Assembly: GCA_905221605.1 (NCBI GenBank)
Contig: CAJNDS010000001.1
Coordinates: forward strand, 2,340,525-2,404,524
Length of the DNA stretch: 64,000 nucleotides
Source: Symbiodinium natans
Taxonomy: Eukaryota; Sar; Dinophyceae; Suessiales; Symbiodiniaceae
Reading direction: 5' to 3'
The position numbers were made by a program, and so were the translations under genes. Below are positions 10,749 through 21,900 of this stretch, in pieces. A model generated the notes under the pieces. That model did no database searches. It was not told the origin of the DNA and worked only from the letters and a program-made list of their open reading frames with translations. Position 1 is the stretch's first letter, and each line of letters starts with the position of its first letter.

Positions 10749-12086
10749 TCAAGCAGGTGCTCCCTTACGTGCCTGCTTCTCCATCTTCTCCTTCAGTTGC
10801 AGCATCTTTGACTTCAGCTCCTGAGTGTAGGGTCTGCTCTCACCGAAGCCGTAGCACTGCAGCTCATACGCAAGGCGGCGCCAGAACAGCAGGCGCTCTG
10901 TCTTGCGAGAGTCGAGGAGTTTTCGGTCTGCTGCGAAGCAGACATCATGAGCAAGTTGCCTGAGAAGAGAAGGAAACATCACTCCGACCTCTTGCATGAG
11001 GTGTAGCAGCTTCCAAGCTTGCTCCTCCACTTGCGACCCTGCCATTGGAATGGCATGAAAGAGCCTACATATGGATTTGCGCTTCTCATCGGAAGCCGGG
11101 TCATCCTGCTGGCATGGAATGCACTTGCAGGCCTGTCCAAAGCTCACCTTCATCCAAGCTTGACGTTCAGCAGTTGGTCGAAAAGCCAGAGAGTTCTGCT
11201 CGGCGCGATGGTCAAGCTCGGCGTAGTGCACTGATATTTCCTCTCCGGCTTTGATGTGGCGCGTCGCACGAACATAGCAGTCAACTTGTGTGCTGGCAGT
11301 CACATATTCAGCGTTTGGAGAGCAGCTGTGGTTGAAGCGTGCAATGCCACAGCACAAGCCCCAGCGTCCCTCTCCGACAGGGATGGCATTGGTAAGGAAG
11401 ATGCTTGCCACCACAAATGACTGCTCTGAGGATCGCATCAGCTCAATACTCTGACGCAAGCCACTGGCCAACCCGCCTTCATCCAATTCGGGGTCATCAA
11501 GGAAGTCTGACATGAAACTTGAAAGGGACAGCACTTCTGCTTTTTTCCCGTCCTCCAAGTCATCGAAGCTCTTCATGATGCTGTCTCTTTCTTCAGCAAT
11601 TTCCTCCAACTTCGACTGGATGCCCGCGTTCTTGAGCTTCACAACCATTGCAGGCTGATCCCAAAAAATCAGCTCGCCTGGCTCAATGTCGCATTTGGCA
11701 AAAACTCCCAAACCTCCGGTCTTCGAGGTCTGCAGCTCCCAACAACCGGGCTTCGCCTCCGGCGAAGCCTGAGGCTCCTGAGTGCAGCTGCTGCTGCCAT
11801 CTTTGGAGAAGGGGTCACGGTAGTGCAGGGATGGCATCGGGTCCGCTTGTAATGGTGCGGTGAGCTCGCATGGACGGGCTGAGTCTTGAGGCTTCGTGCC
11901 TTCAGCCTCGGCTTGCGCTTTCTTCCGGATCCGCATGAGCGCATGCTTCACTTGGTCCTTCTTCACATCACCGAAGTCCTGCTGAAGGCGGTCCCACGCC
12001 TCCGCTGGCGTGATCTGCGGGGTTTCGCGATGAAGCACTCGCAGGAGATCTTGCCACACTGAAGGCTCTTCCGCTGGCTTCGACAT
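10749..12086 (-). CDS. SET-domain protein (SMYD-like lysine methyltransferase candidate)
   Basis: Single-exon reading frame of 445 residues. I use the start MSKPAEEP at 12086, because a pyrimidine tract and AG (CTTTTCTTCAG) lie just upstream, fitting a trans-splice acceptor; 50 further in-frame codons upstream look like leader. Residues 1-60 are acidic and helical. The SET domain spans about 117-290: GGLGVFAKCDIEPGELI at 124-140, the AdoMet/lysine-binding signature RFNHSCSPNAEY at 250-261, and GEEISVHYAEL at 281-291. A cysteine cluster CKCIPC at 320-325 resembles a post-SET zinc site. The middle of SET holds a roughly 80-residue insert, as in SMYD-type split SET domains. The expected activity is protein-lysine methylation; the substrate cannot be inferred. 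The C-terminal 100 residues are helical and basic. Confidence 0.85.
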   Translation of the reverse strand: MSKPAEEPSVWQDLLRVLHRETPQITPAEAWDRLQQDFGDVKKDQVKHALMRIRKKAQAEAEGTKPQDSARPCELTAPLQADPMPSLHYRDPFSKDGSSSCTQEPQASPEAKPGCWELQTSKTGGLGVFAKCDIEPGELIFWDQPAMVVKLKNAGIQSKLEEIAEERDSIMKSFDDLEDGKKAEVLSLSSFMSDFLDDPELDEGGLASGLRQSIELMRSSEQSFVVASIFLTNAIPVGEGRWGLCCGIARFNHSCSPNAEYVTASTQVDCYVRATRHIKAGEEISVHYAELDHRAEQNSLAFRPTAERQAWMKVSFGQACKCIPCQQDDPASDEKRKSICRLFHAIPMAGSQVEEQAWKLLHLMQEVGVMFPSLLRQLAHDVCFAADRKLLDSRKTERLLFWRRLAYELQCYGFGESRPYTQELKSKMLQLKEKMEKQARKGAPA

Positions 12087-12115
12087 GGGAGCCTGAAGCC
12101 TGAAGAAAAGTGGCA
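12087..12115 (-). promoter_or_regulatory. Probable trans-splice acceptor for the SET gene
   Basis: On the minus strand a pyrimidine stretch CACTTTTCTTCAG is followed by 13 nt and then ATG. Dinoflagellate mRNAs receive a spliced leader at such AG sites. This is placed by inference only. Confidence 0.4.
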
Positions 12116-12249
12116 GCTGATCTACGCACAACCACACCACTGAACCGGGCAAAAGGGTTGCAGACGCAAACTGATTGTGGACGTCATGATACCATGAATG
12201 CCATGACTCAGGCATCTTACGATCTACCAAATGCAATTACATACACCAA

Positions 12250-12358
12250 GGCCTCGCCACCCCTCCCACCCCCACCCACCCCCACCCACCCCCCTCACCC
12301 CCCCCCACCCCCCACCCCCCCCCCCCCCACCCCCCGCCCCCCCACCCCCCTCCATCCC
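12250..12358. repeat. Poly-C/CCCCACC tract
   Basis: About 100 bp almost entirely C with scattered A and T, just 5' of the SET gene. Proline-rich translations across it are artefacts. Confidence 0.95.
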
Positions 12359-12533
12359 GGGAACACGATACTCCTCAATATTGTTTCTTACGCAGTGCTG
12401 CGATTTGATCTGGCTTCAAAAGGTCTGAGGGCGGCACCTCGAGCCCGTCGTGCACTCGTAGCACACCTCCCGCGACAGATATGCGGCCAGTTCTTGAAAA
12501 ATCACGGGCCCTTCTCTCTTAGGGTAGTTACAT

Positions 12534-12632
12534 GGTCCCTTAGTATGGGCCCTGAATTGGGGAACCCCTTACATACCCCATAGTAAAGCCCAAGGGCCAT
12601 ACTTCAGAACCCTTTAAAGAAGGTAAGGGACC
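12534..12632. mobile_element. Short inverted-repeat element (MITE-like)
   Basis: 99 bp beginning GGTCCCTTAGTATGGGCCCT and ending TAAGGGACC, with perfect 9-bp ends and an inner imperfect arm (AGTATGGGCCCT against AGGGCCATACT). Single copy in this window. Confidence 0.5.
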
Positions 12633-13250
12633 ACTTTCACTTTCATGCGTCATGTCAGCGCTCGCCGCTCAAGCGACATATGCGATTTCCCTCAAATTGA
12701 GTAGCTCCCTATGGGTCGCCTCGACCTCGGGTCTTGCGGCGTCAGTTCTTTTGTGGGATCCCCTGGCCCCCCTCCCCTAATCCCCTCCTTGGCCAAGCCC
12801 TCTTTTTTTGGTAATTTTTCGGGCTTTGGCATGCTGGAGGAGGGTGAGATTCGCTGGGAATGGACTACTTTCGGAACCCCCCCCCCCCCCCCCGACCTTT
12901 TCTGATCGGCCCCAAGAAGGACCCGAAGGTCCGAATGCCCAAGCCCTAAGCCCTTTACACCCTAAACCCTAAACCCTAAGTTTTTGAACCCTAAACCCTG
13001 AACCCCTACACCAAAAGTGGGCCTTCAAGGCGCCGCCATGATGGTCCTTGGCTGATCCCGGGCCCCAAATCCCACAATCCCAGAGAGGTCAGCACCTTCC
13101 AAGCAACCTCAGGGAGCCCCAAATTCGGCCAACCCTAAACCCTAAACCCTGAACCCTAAACCCTGAACCCTGAACCCTAAAGCCTAAACCCTAAACCCTA
13201 AACCCTAAACCCTAAACCCGAAACCCTAAACCCTAAACCCTAATCTTTGG
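12633..13250. repeat. Telomeric arrays and C-run
   Basis: C-run at 12878-12894, CCCTAAA at 12945-13010 and a longer variant-rich CCCTAAA/CCCTGAA array at 13131-13245. Spacers show no convincing exon. Confidence 0.9.
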
Positions 13251-14851
13251 GCTCCCAGAAAGCCAATGGTCTCAGGCTTCCGGGCTGTTAAAGGGTGAGG
13301 CGTTCGGGCAGGTCCAGGTAGAGTTTTTTGTGTTTTTGTTGGCTTGTTTTTCTCGAGCTTGTGTTGGTTTTGGGTTCCGCAATACGGTAAACTGTCAGTA
13401 GCAGCATGTCTCAGACTCCTCGTGAGCAACAGAACATGTCATGTTAGCGGGCCAGTTCAAGTTTCAAGTAGTTTGGTTTGCAAGATTAACACTCTGCAAT
13501 AGGTCCAGCCGGCCCGCCGCCCAGCCGCACCACGAGCCATGAAGGAGCCCGGATGAGGAGCCATGAAGGCAGCCAAGTCGGAGCCAGGATCTGGCGACAC
13601 ACCCATCCAAACCCCGGGCCCGCCCATCCAGGGCTGAAAGTTCCCATCCAGACTCTGCCCAAAGGGAGCTTGGGAGGATCCGGCGCTGCATCCATCTAAA
13701 GCACCCGACAGAAGGCATGAAGAGAGCCATGAAGTGCGGCCCACCTTCTTTCTGAGGAGAGGACCCCAAAACCGCACCTGCTTGGGGAAAACAAAAATCT
13801 GAAAAGGAACCCCCGGCCCGTTCGGGGAGGCCATGGCTGCTGCCTTGGGTTAAGGGTCCTGGGGCTTTGGGCTATTGTTGTTTTTTCGGGCAAGGAGGGA
13901 AGAGCAAAGGGCTTCGGAAGTTGTGTAGTTTGAAGGCTTTTTGGTCGTTATGCGTGGGCGAGGCGCAAGGGATGAGGCTCAAGGGGAATAGCGGGCAATC
14001 AGGGCTTTAGGTTTTAAGGGGGAATTCAAAGCTTTGCACCTGGCCCCTTCGAACCCTGTGACAAAGCACTCTCAGATACGATCTGCTTAAAGCCGGTTGT
14101 TTCCTGGGGGGTTTGAAGGCCAGTGGTGCAGCACCTCCGACATGCAGCCGGGACACTGGGTACCAAGTCATTTTCTGGCACGCGTCAGGCTGCCAAGCAG
14201 GTGCTTGCCACTATAAAGGGTAATGAAACCCAGCTCTTGATGCATGCACTTTGCACTTTAGACCTTCTCACCAAACACACTACTGCTTGAAGTCAAAACC
14301 GGAATATGTCTCAGTGAGCCTTCAGCAGCATTCACAGACCATTTGCAACGGCGTCAATGGCTTCGGGAATGGAGATCTGAGAGCCCGCGGTTTCATAACT
14401 TGATTGCCACACCTGAAGCCTCAAGCTGACGTTCGTCACTATCAGCCCAGACGCAGTTTATCTCTGCAACCCTAAACCCGTACACCCTTACAACCCCTAC
14501 ACCCTAAGCCCGTCTAAGCCCTGGGGCTTTAAGCGTCTAGGCGTTCAAGGATTTGCACTTCAGGGTTTAGAGCTCGGGCCATCAAAAAAACCTTGGGACT
14601 GTTGCAGTTTGGGGGCTTAAGGAATACTAGACCTGCTGTGGACCCGAAAGCCTTAACCCCTACACCCCACGCGCACTAAACACCCCAAGCCCAAAAAAAA
14701 ACCCCACACCCTAACAGCCCAACACGAAACAGACGAAACACCTTGAAAGCAAACTTCGGCTTTGAAACCCTCTTCTGCCGCGACGGCTCAAAGGATAAGG
14801 GGAGGGGGGCAGAGTTTAAGGCTTTAGAGCATATTAGGGGCTTTTAAAGCT
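13251..14851. other. Unannotated spacer
   Basis: Unique sequence with a few telomere-like fragments (14470-14520, 14650-14720). A repeated GAGCCATGAAGG motif occurs at about 13530-13740. No reading frame looks protein-like and no RNA gene is recognised. Confidence 0.5.
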
Positions 14852-16390
14852 TTAAGGCTTTTTTGCTTCACAGCTTGCGCAAGGCCCAACATGCCCGGAA
14901 GGCCAACCCAAGCCCGCAAGGCAGCATCGGACACACCACATTCTCGCTGAAAGCGTAAACCACGCCTGAACATTTTTCGAGATACTCACAATAAAGTTTT
15001 CTGGAGCATGTACCACCGCACAGATGGGAATCCACACTTCAGCCCCACTCAAAAGCACAGACAAAACACAAGCCCGAACATCGAGATTTTGGTAGCCAAG
15101 GCGAGAGCAGACACCTTCCAGACAGACGAGTCTAGTACCCAGCAACACTTCTTGCCTTGTCAAGGCGATCCTTTCTTGCTGCGTCCGAAAACAATAACAA
15201 CTTCCTCAAAGCCATCATCAAACTCCTCGACCTTGATAGGACCTCTCGTCAATCGACTCAGCAGCAAGCGCCTTTGCTTTTTTCAACGGCGTGATTAACA
15301 CCCCAACGTATCCTCAACACTGCTGAAAGGTCGGAAACATCAGAGCCCTGTTACGAAGCTCAAGAAGGGTTTCTGGAACTAACGCAGCATCATCAGCATA
15401 AGCCAGCTCTTCAAAACGACAATCCAACAAAGCAAAATATTTGTCTACTCTTTTCGATTCGCGCAAGCCATCGCGGCCCTCCCGCGGACTTGCACTGCCA
15501 AGCCTCAAAGATGGCACTCAGAAAAACGCTGAACAGAAGAGGTGCAACGCAGCATCCTTGTCCCAGACCCGCTTCAAGCAAATTGCCCACGTCACACAGA
15601 TCGTAACCCTTAACCAAATCAACAAGCAGCTCATGGAAGGGCTGGGTCTTGTACTGCGCAACCTCCATAGCAGCACGCAAGGAAAGGATCATAGCCATAG
15701 TACCTCGTCCCGCACGCAAAGCACTGCTGTAATCGAGCTCTGATGATTCTTGCAAACACCTTGCCAGGAACTGTGCCAACAGAACGCGCCGCCATTTTTT
15801 ACACAGAGTGAGATCCCCTTCCGGGAAGCGGCGCGAGAAACGAGTCCTTCCACTCAAATGGCATAGGGCGCTGCCCTCCCACACTTGAACCATGTATTCA
15901 CGCATAATACCGAGATTACTCACATCCAGGGCCTGAATTCACTCAGGCTCAAGAATATCCGACCCCAGCCCCGCCTTTTCGAAGGCTTTGCACAGATACT
16001 CCAGCGAAGAAGGCATCCAGCTCAGAAGGTACACCAACAGCAGGGACAGTCAAAAGCTCCTGAAAACGCTCTTGCCATCGCTGTAAGCGGTTAGATCTGC
16101 TTCTCAGCAGAACGCCATTCTTGTCCAGTCATTTTCGGGATTGAAAAGACCTGTTAGCTAAAACTGAATGCATTCCGTCTACCCCGCAACCAGCCCCTTG
16201 CTAGCCACTGCCCGCGTTTGTTAAAGCAACTTGGCATGGCTGGCAAGCTTCCATTGTGGCTGCAATCCTCAATAGCCCGACGGATGCCATCGCCTGTCCA
16301 TTGATGTTCTGACACCGCAGCTGGTGTAATGTTCCTACGATCCAACTCCGCAAGGTCATCCAGCTTCTGAGGCGGCTCCTTTCCCACAAC
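14852..16390 (-). pseudogene. Decayed LINE (non-LTR retrotransposon) reverse transcriptase
   Basis: Broken frames on the minus strand line up in the order of a LINE ORF2. They are an upstream RWQERFQELL segment (about 16090-16060), SALRAGRGTMAMILSLRAA followed by GLGQGCCVAPLLFSVFLSA (within 15923-15411), ELAYADDAALV, the catalytic YADD motif (about 15410-15380), and a thumb-like SVLLSGAEVW (about 15060). Several frameshifts and stops separate these pieces, so it cannot make a full enzyme. No endonuclease domain or poly-A tail is clear. Confidence 0.75.
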
Positions 16391-17158
16391 TTCAACAGCG
16401 CGATTGTCGTTCCCCGCAACTATGGTGCAATTGCCACGCCTGTCCGCAAGTCAACTTTGCTTGGCTGATCAACGGTGGCTGTGCTCGAGTCTTCTGGTTT
16501 TGTGTGGTAGCGAAAAGAAAAGGAGGCTCGGCTTGCCAGGCCAGGGTTCATGTTGGGGAGGACCCCCTACAGGGGCTGCCCACCAAAACGGCCCCCACCA
16601 ACAGGCCTTCCCCCCTTTTGCAGCCTGCGTTGGCCGACCCCTTATCAGTGCACCCGCTCCATCCGGGTGCGTTACACCCGGACACCATGATTGAGGTGCA
16701 GGTCCGTCTTTGCTCGGTTTTTTCTAGGGATTCAGAGCTTATTAGGGTTTAGGGTTTCAGGGTTGTTCACCTCATTATGCGTTGCGTTCTCGTAGTGAAT
16801 TAAGGAAGTTGATACCTTATCTTCCCCTTCCATGGATTGTATAGGGTTTAGGGTTTCGGGTTAGGTACGATGCCATATGACAAGGGATCATCTGGGATTC
16901 GAGCAGTTCTCTGCCGGATTTGTTTGGGGGGATGGCACTCCCACCCCAACCCCGAAACCCTAAAGCCCACACCCACGCCGAACTCCTTTTTGGCCATGTG
17001 TGCCGGGATCCCGCCGTGCGCGGGGTGGGCGTGGGTCGAGCCCTTTGCCTCCGTAGCCCTTGGAGGGTTGGGGTTTTGGGATCTGGCATTTGACCAGCTG
17101 GTTCTCACTCGGGACTGAAGGAATTCGGTATCTTTTATCCCCCCCGAACACATACTTT
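16391..17158. other. Spacer with short telomere-like fragments
   Basis: Only small TTTAGGG fragments near 16742-16760 and 16841-16862. Several frames are open but none resembles a known protein. Confidence 0.5.
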
Positions 17159-17200
17159 GGGATGTTCCCCCTTACACTAACAGTCCTTGATAGGGATTTT
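17159..17200. mobile_element. Half of a family A inverted-repeat element
   Basis: Begins GGGATGTTCCCCCTTACACT and continues AACAGTCCTTGATAGGGATT, matching the left arm of the complete copy at 55664-55760. The right half is missing and telomere-like sequence follows. Confidence 0.6.
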
Positions 17201-17373
17201 AGGGTTTAGTTATGCTGCATTTCAAAGGGTTCTTGTCGCAAACAAGGGCCGAGTTCAGAACGCCAAGTGAGAGAAAAAAAACGCTTTGAAGTCAGAGAGG
17301 CTGCAGGGGCGGGGCCCTTACAAAACCTGAAGGGGAAAACGCAAGTGAAGCCTTGGCCCGAAACCCTATGATT

Positions 17374-17880
17374 AGGGTTTAGGGTATGGGGTTTAGGGTT
17401 TAGGGTTTCGGGTTTAGGATTTAGGGTTTAGGGTTTAGGGTTTGGGGTTTGGGGTTTGGGGTTCAGGGTTACAGGTCTAGGGGCCGGCGATGGGCGCCTA
17501 ACCATAAGACCCTAAGGCCCTGGGACCCAAGACCTCAGACGCTAAGGGCTTCGGGTTTATTTAGGGTTGAGGGTTTAGAGTTTAGGGTTTAGGGTTTAGG
17601 GTTTAGGGTTTAGGGTTTAGGATCCCTGAGACCCCAAACCCTGAGACCCGCTCGCAGAACTTGAGTGTCGGGCCCAGGTCTTGTACAAGCACGACGATCA
17701 CTCAACAAAAGCCTCTTGTCAGGCTCAGTGCGCAGAGTGTTTAGGGTTTAGGGTTTAGGGTTTAGGGTTTAGGGTTTAGGGTTTAGGGTTAGGGTTTAGG
17801 GTTTAGGATGTCGCCCTAAACCCTACTCCCTGAACTCCAAACCTTCAACCCTAAACCCTACTCCTACACGCTAAGCCAGA
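17374..17880. repeat. Telomeric arrays, mixed orientation
   Basis: TTTAGGG at 17374-17470, 17560-17622 and 17738-17809, then degenerate CCCTAAA at 17813-17870. The spacer 17640-17737 lacks a convincing exon. Confidence 0.92.
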
Positions 17881-17971
17881 GGTTTCAGGCCTTAGAGTCC
17901 AGAGCTTAGGAAATCATAGCGCCCCCCCCCCCCCCCCGCCGTCTCCGGGTTGAGATCGTAGAGCGTAAGGT

Positions 17972-18240
17972 TTGCCCTAAACCCTAAACCCTAAACCCTA
18001 AACCCTAAACCCTAAACCCTAAACCCTAAACCCTAAACCCTAAACCCTAAACCCTAAACCCTAAACCCTAAACCCTAAACCCTAAACCATAAAACCTAAA
18101 CCCTAAACCCTAAACCCTAAACCCTAAACCCTAAACCCTAAACCCTAAACCCTAAACCCTAAACCCTAAACCCTAAACCCTAAACCCTAAACCCTAAACC
18201 CTAAACCCTAAACCCTAAACCCTAACCCTAAAACCTAACC
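17972..18240. repeat. Longest telomeric array in the window
   Basis: About 38 nearly perfect CCCTAAA units over some 270 bp, with one or two variant units near 18088 and 18225. It lies about 0.7 kb 3' of the light-harvesting gene. A C-run sits just upstream (17922-17938). Confidence 0.97.
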
Positions 18241-18918
18241 CCCCTTGCAGGCTCTGGGCTGGGGCTCCACCGAAGGATTCAAAGAAAATAAATACAGGTG
18301 GGCAGTCCAAAGAGGGAGGGCTCGCTGCATACTAGGAATAAAAGGTATATAGGGTTCAGGGTTTCGGGTTTCGGGTTTCGGGTTTGGGGGGGGCCCGGAG
18401 ACCCATGTTCCCAAGACTTCCGTCCTCGAGTGAGTCGCAAACACCACAGGTCATAACACTTCAGGGCCCCGGTTCCTACCTTGCGTGTGCGCCCCAATCC
18501 ACCACCCAATGCCATACACTGGGCTTACTTTATGCTACCCCTCTTCGGGGCTTAGGCTTCGCGGTCTGAGGCCTCTTCAGAAGGTCATCTCTGAAAACAC
18601 GCCAGAAACCCCAAACCTCCTTAAGGCACCAATATAGGGGTCGGGATGACTACTCATAAGTATTCCCTTATACTCCCTTTAGGGTCCCTTTATGATTAAA
18701 CTATAATAGCCGCACACATCCCAAAAGCCTGATCCCTCCAAAGCCCACGGAGGTGCCCAGGCCGAGCCTCAAAATCCCCCACACTGCTGATCTCTGCCTC
18801 TCCTGGGGGCTTTGGCTCACAGTCTGAGGCCTTCAGGTTTAGTGGCTTCGGGATGCATCTTCAAGGCAGGGTTGCCCTACAAGAACCACCTCGCAAACAC
18901 GCCCAGGGTCCGCTTCGT
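18241..18918. other. 3' flank of the light-harvesting gene
   Basis: Contains short CGGGTTT repeats at about 18360-18385 and otherwise unique sequence. No gene recognised. Confidence 0.5.
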
Positions 18919-18999
18919 TCAATTCTCGTTCTCGAGCGCACGGAGCGGGGACGCGGTGTAGTTGGCCCAGTCACCCCAGGCGCTTCCAGTCAGACCATC
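18919..18999 (-). CDS. Terminal LHC exon (C-terminal tail and stop)
   Basis: Encodes DGLTGSAWGDWANYTASPLR then ALENEN and TGA. It supplies the C-terminus of the eighth mature protein and a six-residue remnant after the presumed SPLR cleavage site. Confidence 0.85.
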   Translation of the reverse strand, partial: DGLTGSAWGDWANYTASPLRALENEN

Positions 19000-21900
19000 C
19001 TATTTCACAAACTTCAGATCACAAGCAGAACGAAAAATGTCGACGCACAGGCACACGTCGGTCAACAACTACATGAAGTCATCATGAACCACACATGCGA
19101 AAACCCTACCTGGAAGAACATTCCGATGATGGCCATCATTGCCAACCTTCCGTTGGCCAACTCCGCCGCAAGTTTCTTGGTCTTCTCAGCCGGGTCGCTG
19201 GAGGTCAAGACCTTGAAGCCGAAGTCGCCCGCTGCGGCTGCGGTGCCAGCCGACTGATCCTGGGAAACCTCGCAGAATGCCATGTAGGCAAGGATCTGTC
19301 CCCAACCTGCGGCAGGAACTTTCGAGATCGCTGCAAGACCATTTGGCACGTCAGCGAACTTCAACCCGGCGGACGGAGAAAGGTACCCCGGGAACTTGCC
19401 AGTGATCCTCGGATGTCTGAGCCGATGCTTGTCGTAGCAAAACGTGCGGAGCTCACGAGACACAAACCACATCAAACAACAGCGTTGCGCGATATTGTGC
19501 GAGAAAACGATGAAAGTAAACAACAGGAAAGGTCAGACATCTCGTCGCCACCTCTTGTTATTTCCTAACTCATCAACACTGCAACTCTTCAAACCACGTT
19601 GCTCCGGAGTAATGTAGCCCATTGCCGCAAGCATCGCCTGGGCTTTGAGAACATACCAACATACACCAAATTGCACCAATGAAAAACAGCAAGGATCCTG
19701 AAAAGCAGGCTCAAAGGGAAGATGCTCAGAACTTTCCAGGCGCCCCAACTACATCCAAGTTGCGATTCGGCCGTGCTTGATCTCGGTCTGGCGGCGGCGC
19801 TTGAAGTCCTCAACGCTACCGTCGGCGGTGAACCCAGCGGGATCCCAGAATCCGACGGGATCCTGAACACCAAGCTCGTTCTCGAAGGCACGGAGCGGGG
19901 AGGCAGTGTAGTTGGCCCAGTCACCCCAGGCGCTTCCGGTCAGACCATCCTACTTCGCAAAATTCAAACACACAAGCAGAGAGCATCCAACATGAGGATG
20001 TGCATGCACACGTCGGTCAACAACTCACATGAAGTCATCAAGAAGCGTGCGCACACACACACACACATGACACATGCGATTATCCCACCTGGAAGAACAT
20101 TCCGATGATGGCCATCATTGCCAGCCTTCCGTTCGCCAACTCCGCCGAAAGTTTTTTGGTCTTCTCAGCCGGGTCGCTGGAGGTCAAGACCTTGAAGCCG
20201 AAGTCGCCCGCTGCGGCTGCGGTGCCAGCCGACTGATCCTGGGAAACCTCGCAGAATGCCATGTAGGCAAGGATCTGTCCCCAACCTGCGGCAGGAACTT
20301 TCGAGATCGCTGCAAGACCATTTGGCACGTCAGCGAACTTCAACCCGGCGGACGGAGAAAGGTATCCCGTGAACTTGCCAGTGATCCTCGGATGTCTGAA
20401 CCGATGCTTGTCGTAGCAAAACGTGCGGAGCTCACGAGACACAAACCACATCAAAGCGAGAAAACGATGAAAGTAAACAACAGGAAAGGTCAGATATCTC
20501 GTCGCCACCTCTTGTTATTTCCTAACTCATCAACACTGCAACTCTTCAAACCAAGTTGCTCCGGAGTAATGTAGCCCATTGCCGCAAGCATCGCCTGGGC
20601 TTTGGGAACACACCAACATACACCAAATTACACCAATGAAAAACAGCAAGGACCCTGAAAAGCATGTTTAAAGGGAAGATGCTCAGAACTTTCCAGGCGC
20701 CCCAACTACATCCAAGTTGCGATTCGGCCGTGCTTGATCTCGGTCTGGCGGCGGCGCTTGAAGTCCTCAACGCTACCGTCGGCGGTGAACCCAGCGGGAT
20801 CCCAGAATCCGACGGGATCCTGAACACCAAGCTCGTTCTCGAAGGCACGGAGCGGGGAGGCAGTGTAGTTGGCCCAGTCACCCCAGGCGCTTCCGGTCAG
20901 ACCATCCTACTTCGCAAAATTCAAACACACAAGCAGAGAGCATCCAACATGAGGATGTGCATGCACACGTCAGTCAACAACTCACATGAAGTCATCAAGA
21001 AGCGTACACACACACATGACACATGCGATTTATCCCACCTGGAAGAACATTCCGATGATGGCCATCATTGCCAGCCTTCCGTTCGCCAACTCCGCCGAAA
21101 GTTTTTTGGTCTTCTCAGCCGGGTCGCTGGAGGTCAAGACCTTGAAGCCGAAGTCGCCCGCTGCGGCTGCGGTGCCAGCCGACTGATCCTGGGAAACCTC
21201 GCAGAATGCCATGTAGGCAAGGATCTGTCCCCAACCTGCGGCAGGAACTTTCGAGATCGCTGCAAGACCATTTGGCACGTCAGCGAACTTCAACCCGGCG
21301 GACGGAGAAAGGTACCCCGGGAACTTGCCAGTGATCCTCGGATGTCTGAGCCGATGCTTGTCGTAGCAAAACGTGCGGAGCTCAGGAGACACAAACCACA
21401 TCAAACAACAGCTTTGCGCGAGAAACATTGTGCGAGAAAACGTTGAAAGTAAACAACAGGAAAGGTCAGACATCTCGTCGCCACCTCTTGTTATTTCCTA
21501 ACTCATCAACACTGCAACTCTTCAAACCAAGTTGCTCCGGAGTAATGTAGCCCATTGCCGCAAGCATCGCCTGGGCTTTGAGAACACACCAACATACACC
21601 AAATTACACCAATGAAAAACAGCAAGGACCCTGAAAAGCATGTTGAAAGGGAAGATGCTCAGAACTTTCCAGGCGCCCCAGCTACATCCAAGTTGCGATT
21701 CGGCCGTGCTTGATCTCGGTCTGGCGGCGGCGCTTGAAGTCCTCAACGCTACCGTCGGCGGTGAACCCAGCGGGATCCCAGAATCCGACGGGATCCTGAA
21801 CACCAAGCTCGTTCTCGAAGGCACGGAGCGGGGAGGCAGTGTAGTTGGCCCAGTCACCCCAGGCGCTTCCGGTCAGACCATCCTACTTCGCAAAAATCAA

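Noticed and set aside
12089-12236. In-frame N-terminal extension of the SET protein (MHLVDRKMPESW...)
   Set aside because: The extension has no family support and overlaps a likely trans-splice acceptor; MSKPAEEP is the better start.
19589-19924. 111-codon frame repeated in each LHC unit (MTGPTTLPPRSVPSRTSLVF...), and similar + strand frames
   Set aside because: These are out-of-frame or antisense readings of the real LHC exon 1; the correct frame gives the conserved LHC sequence.
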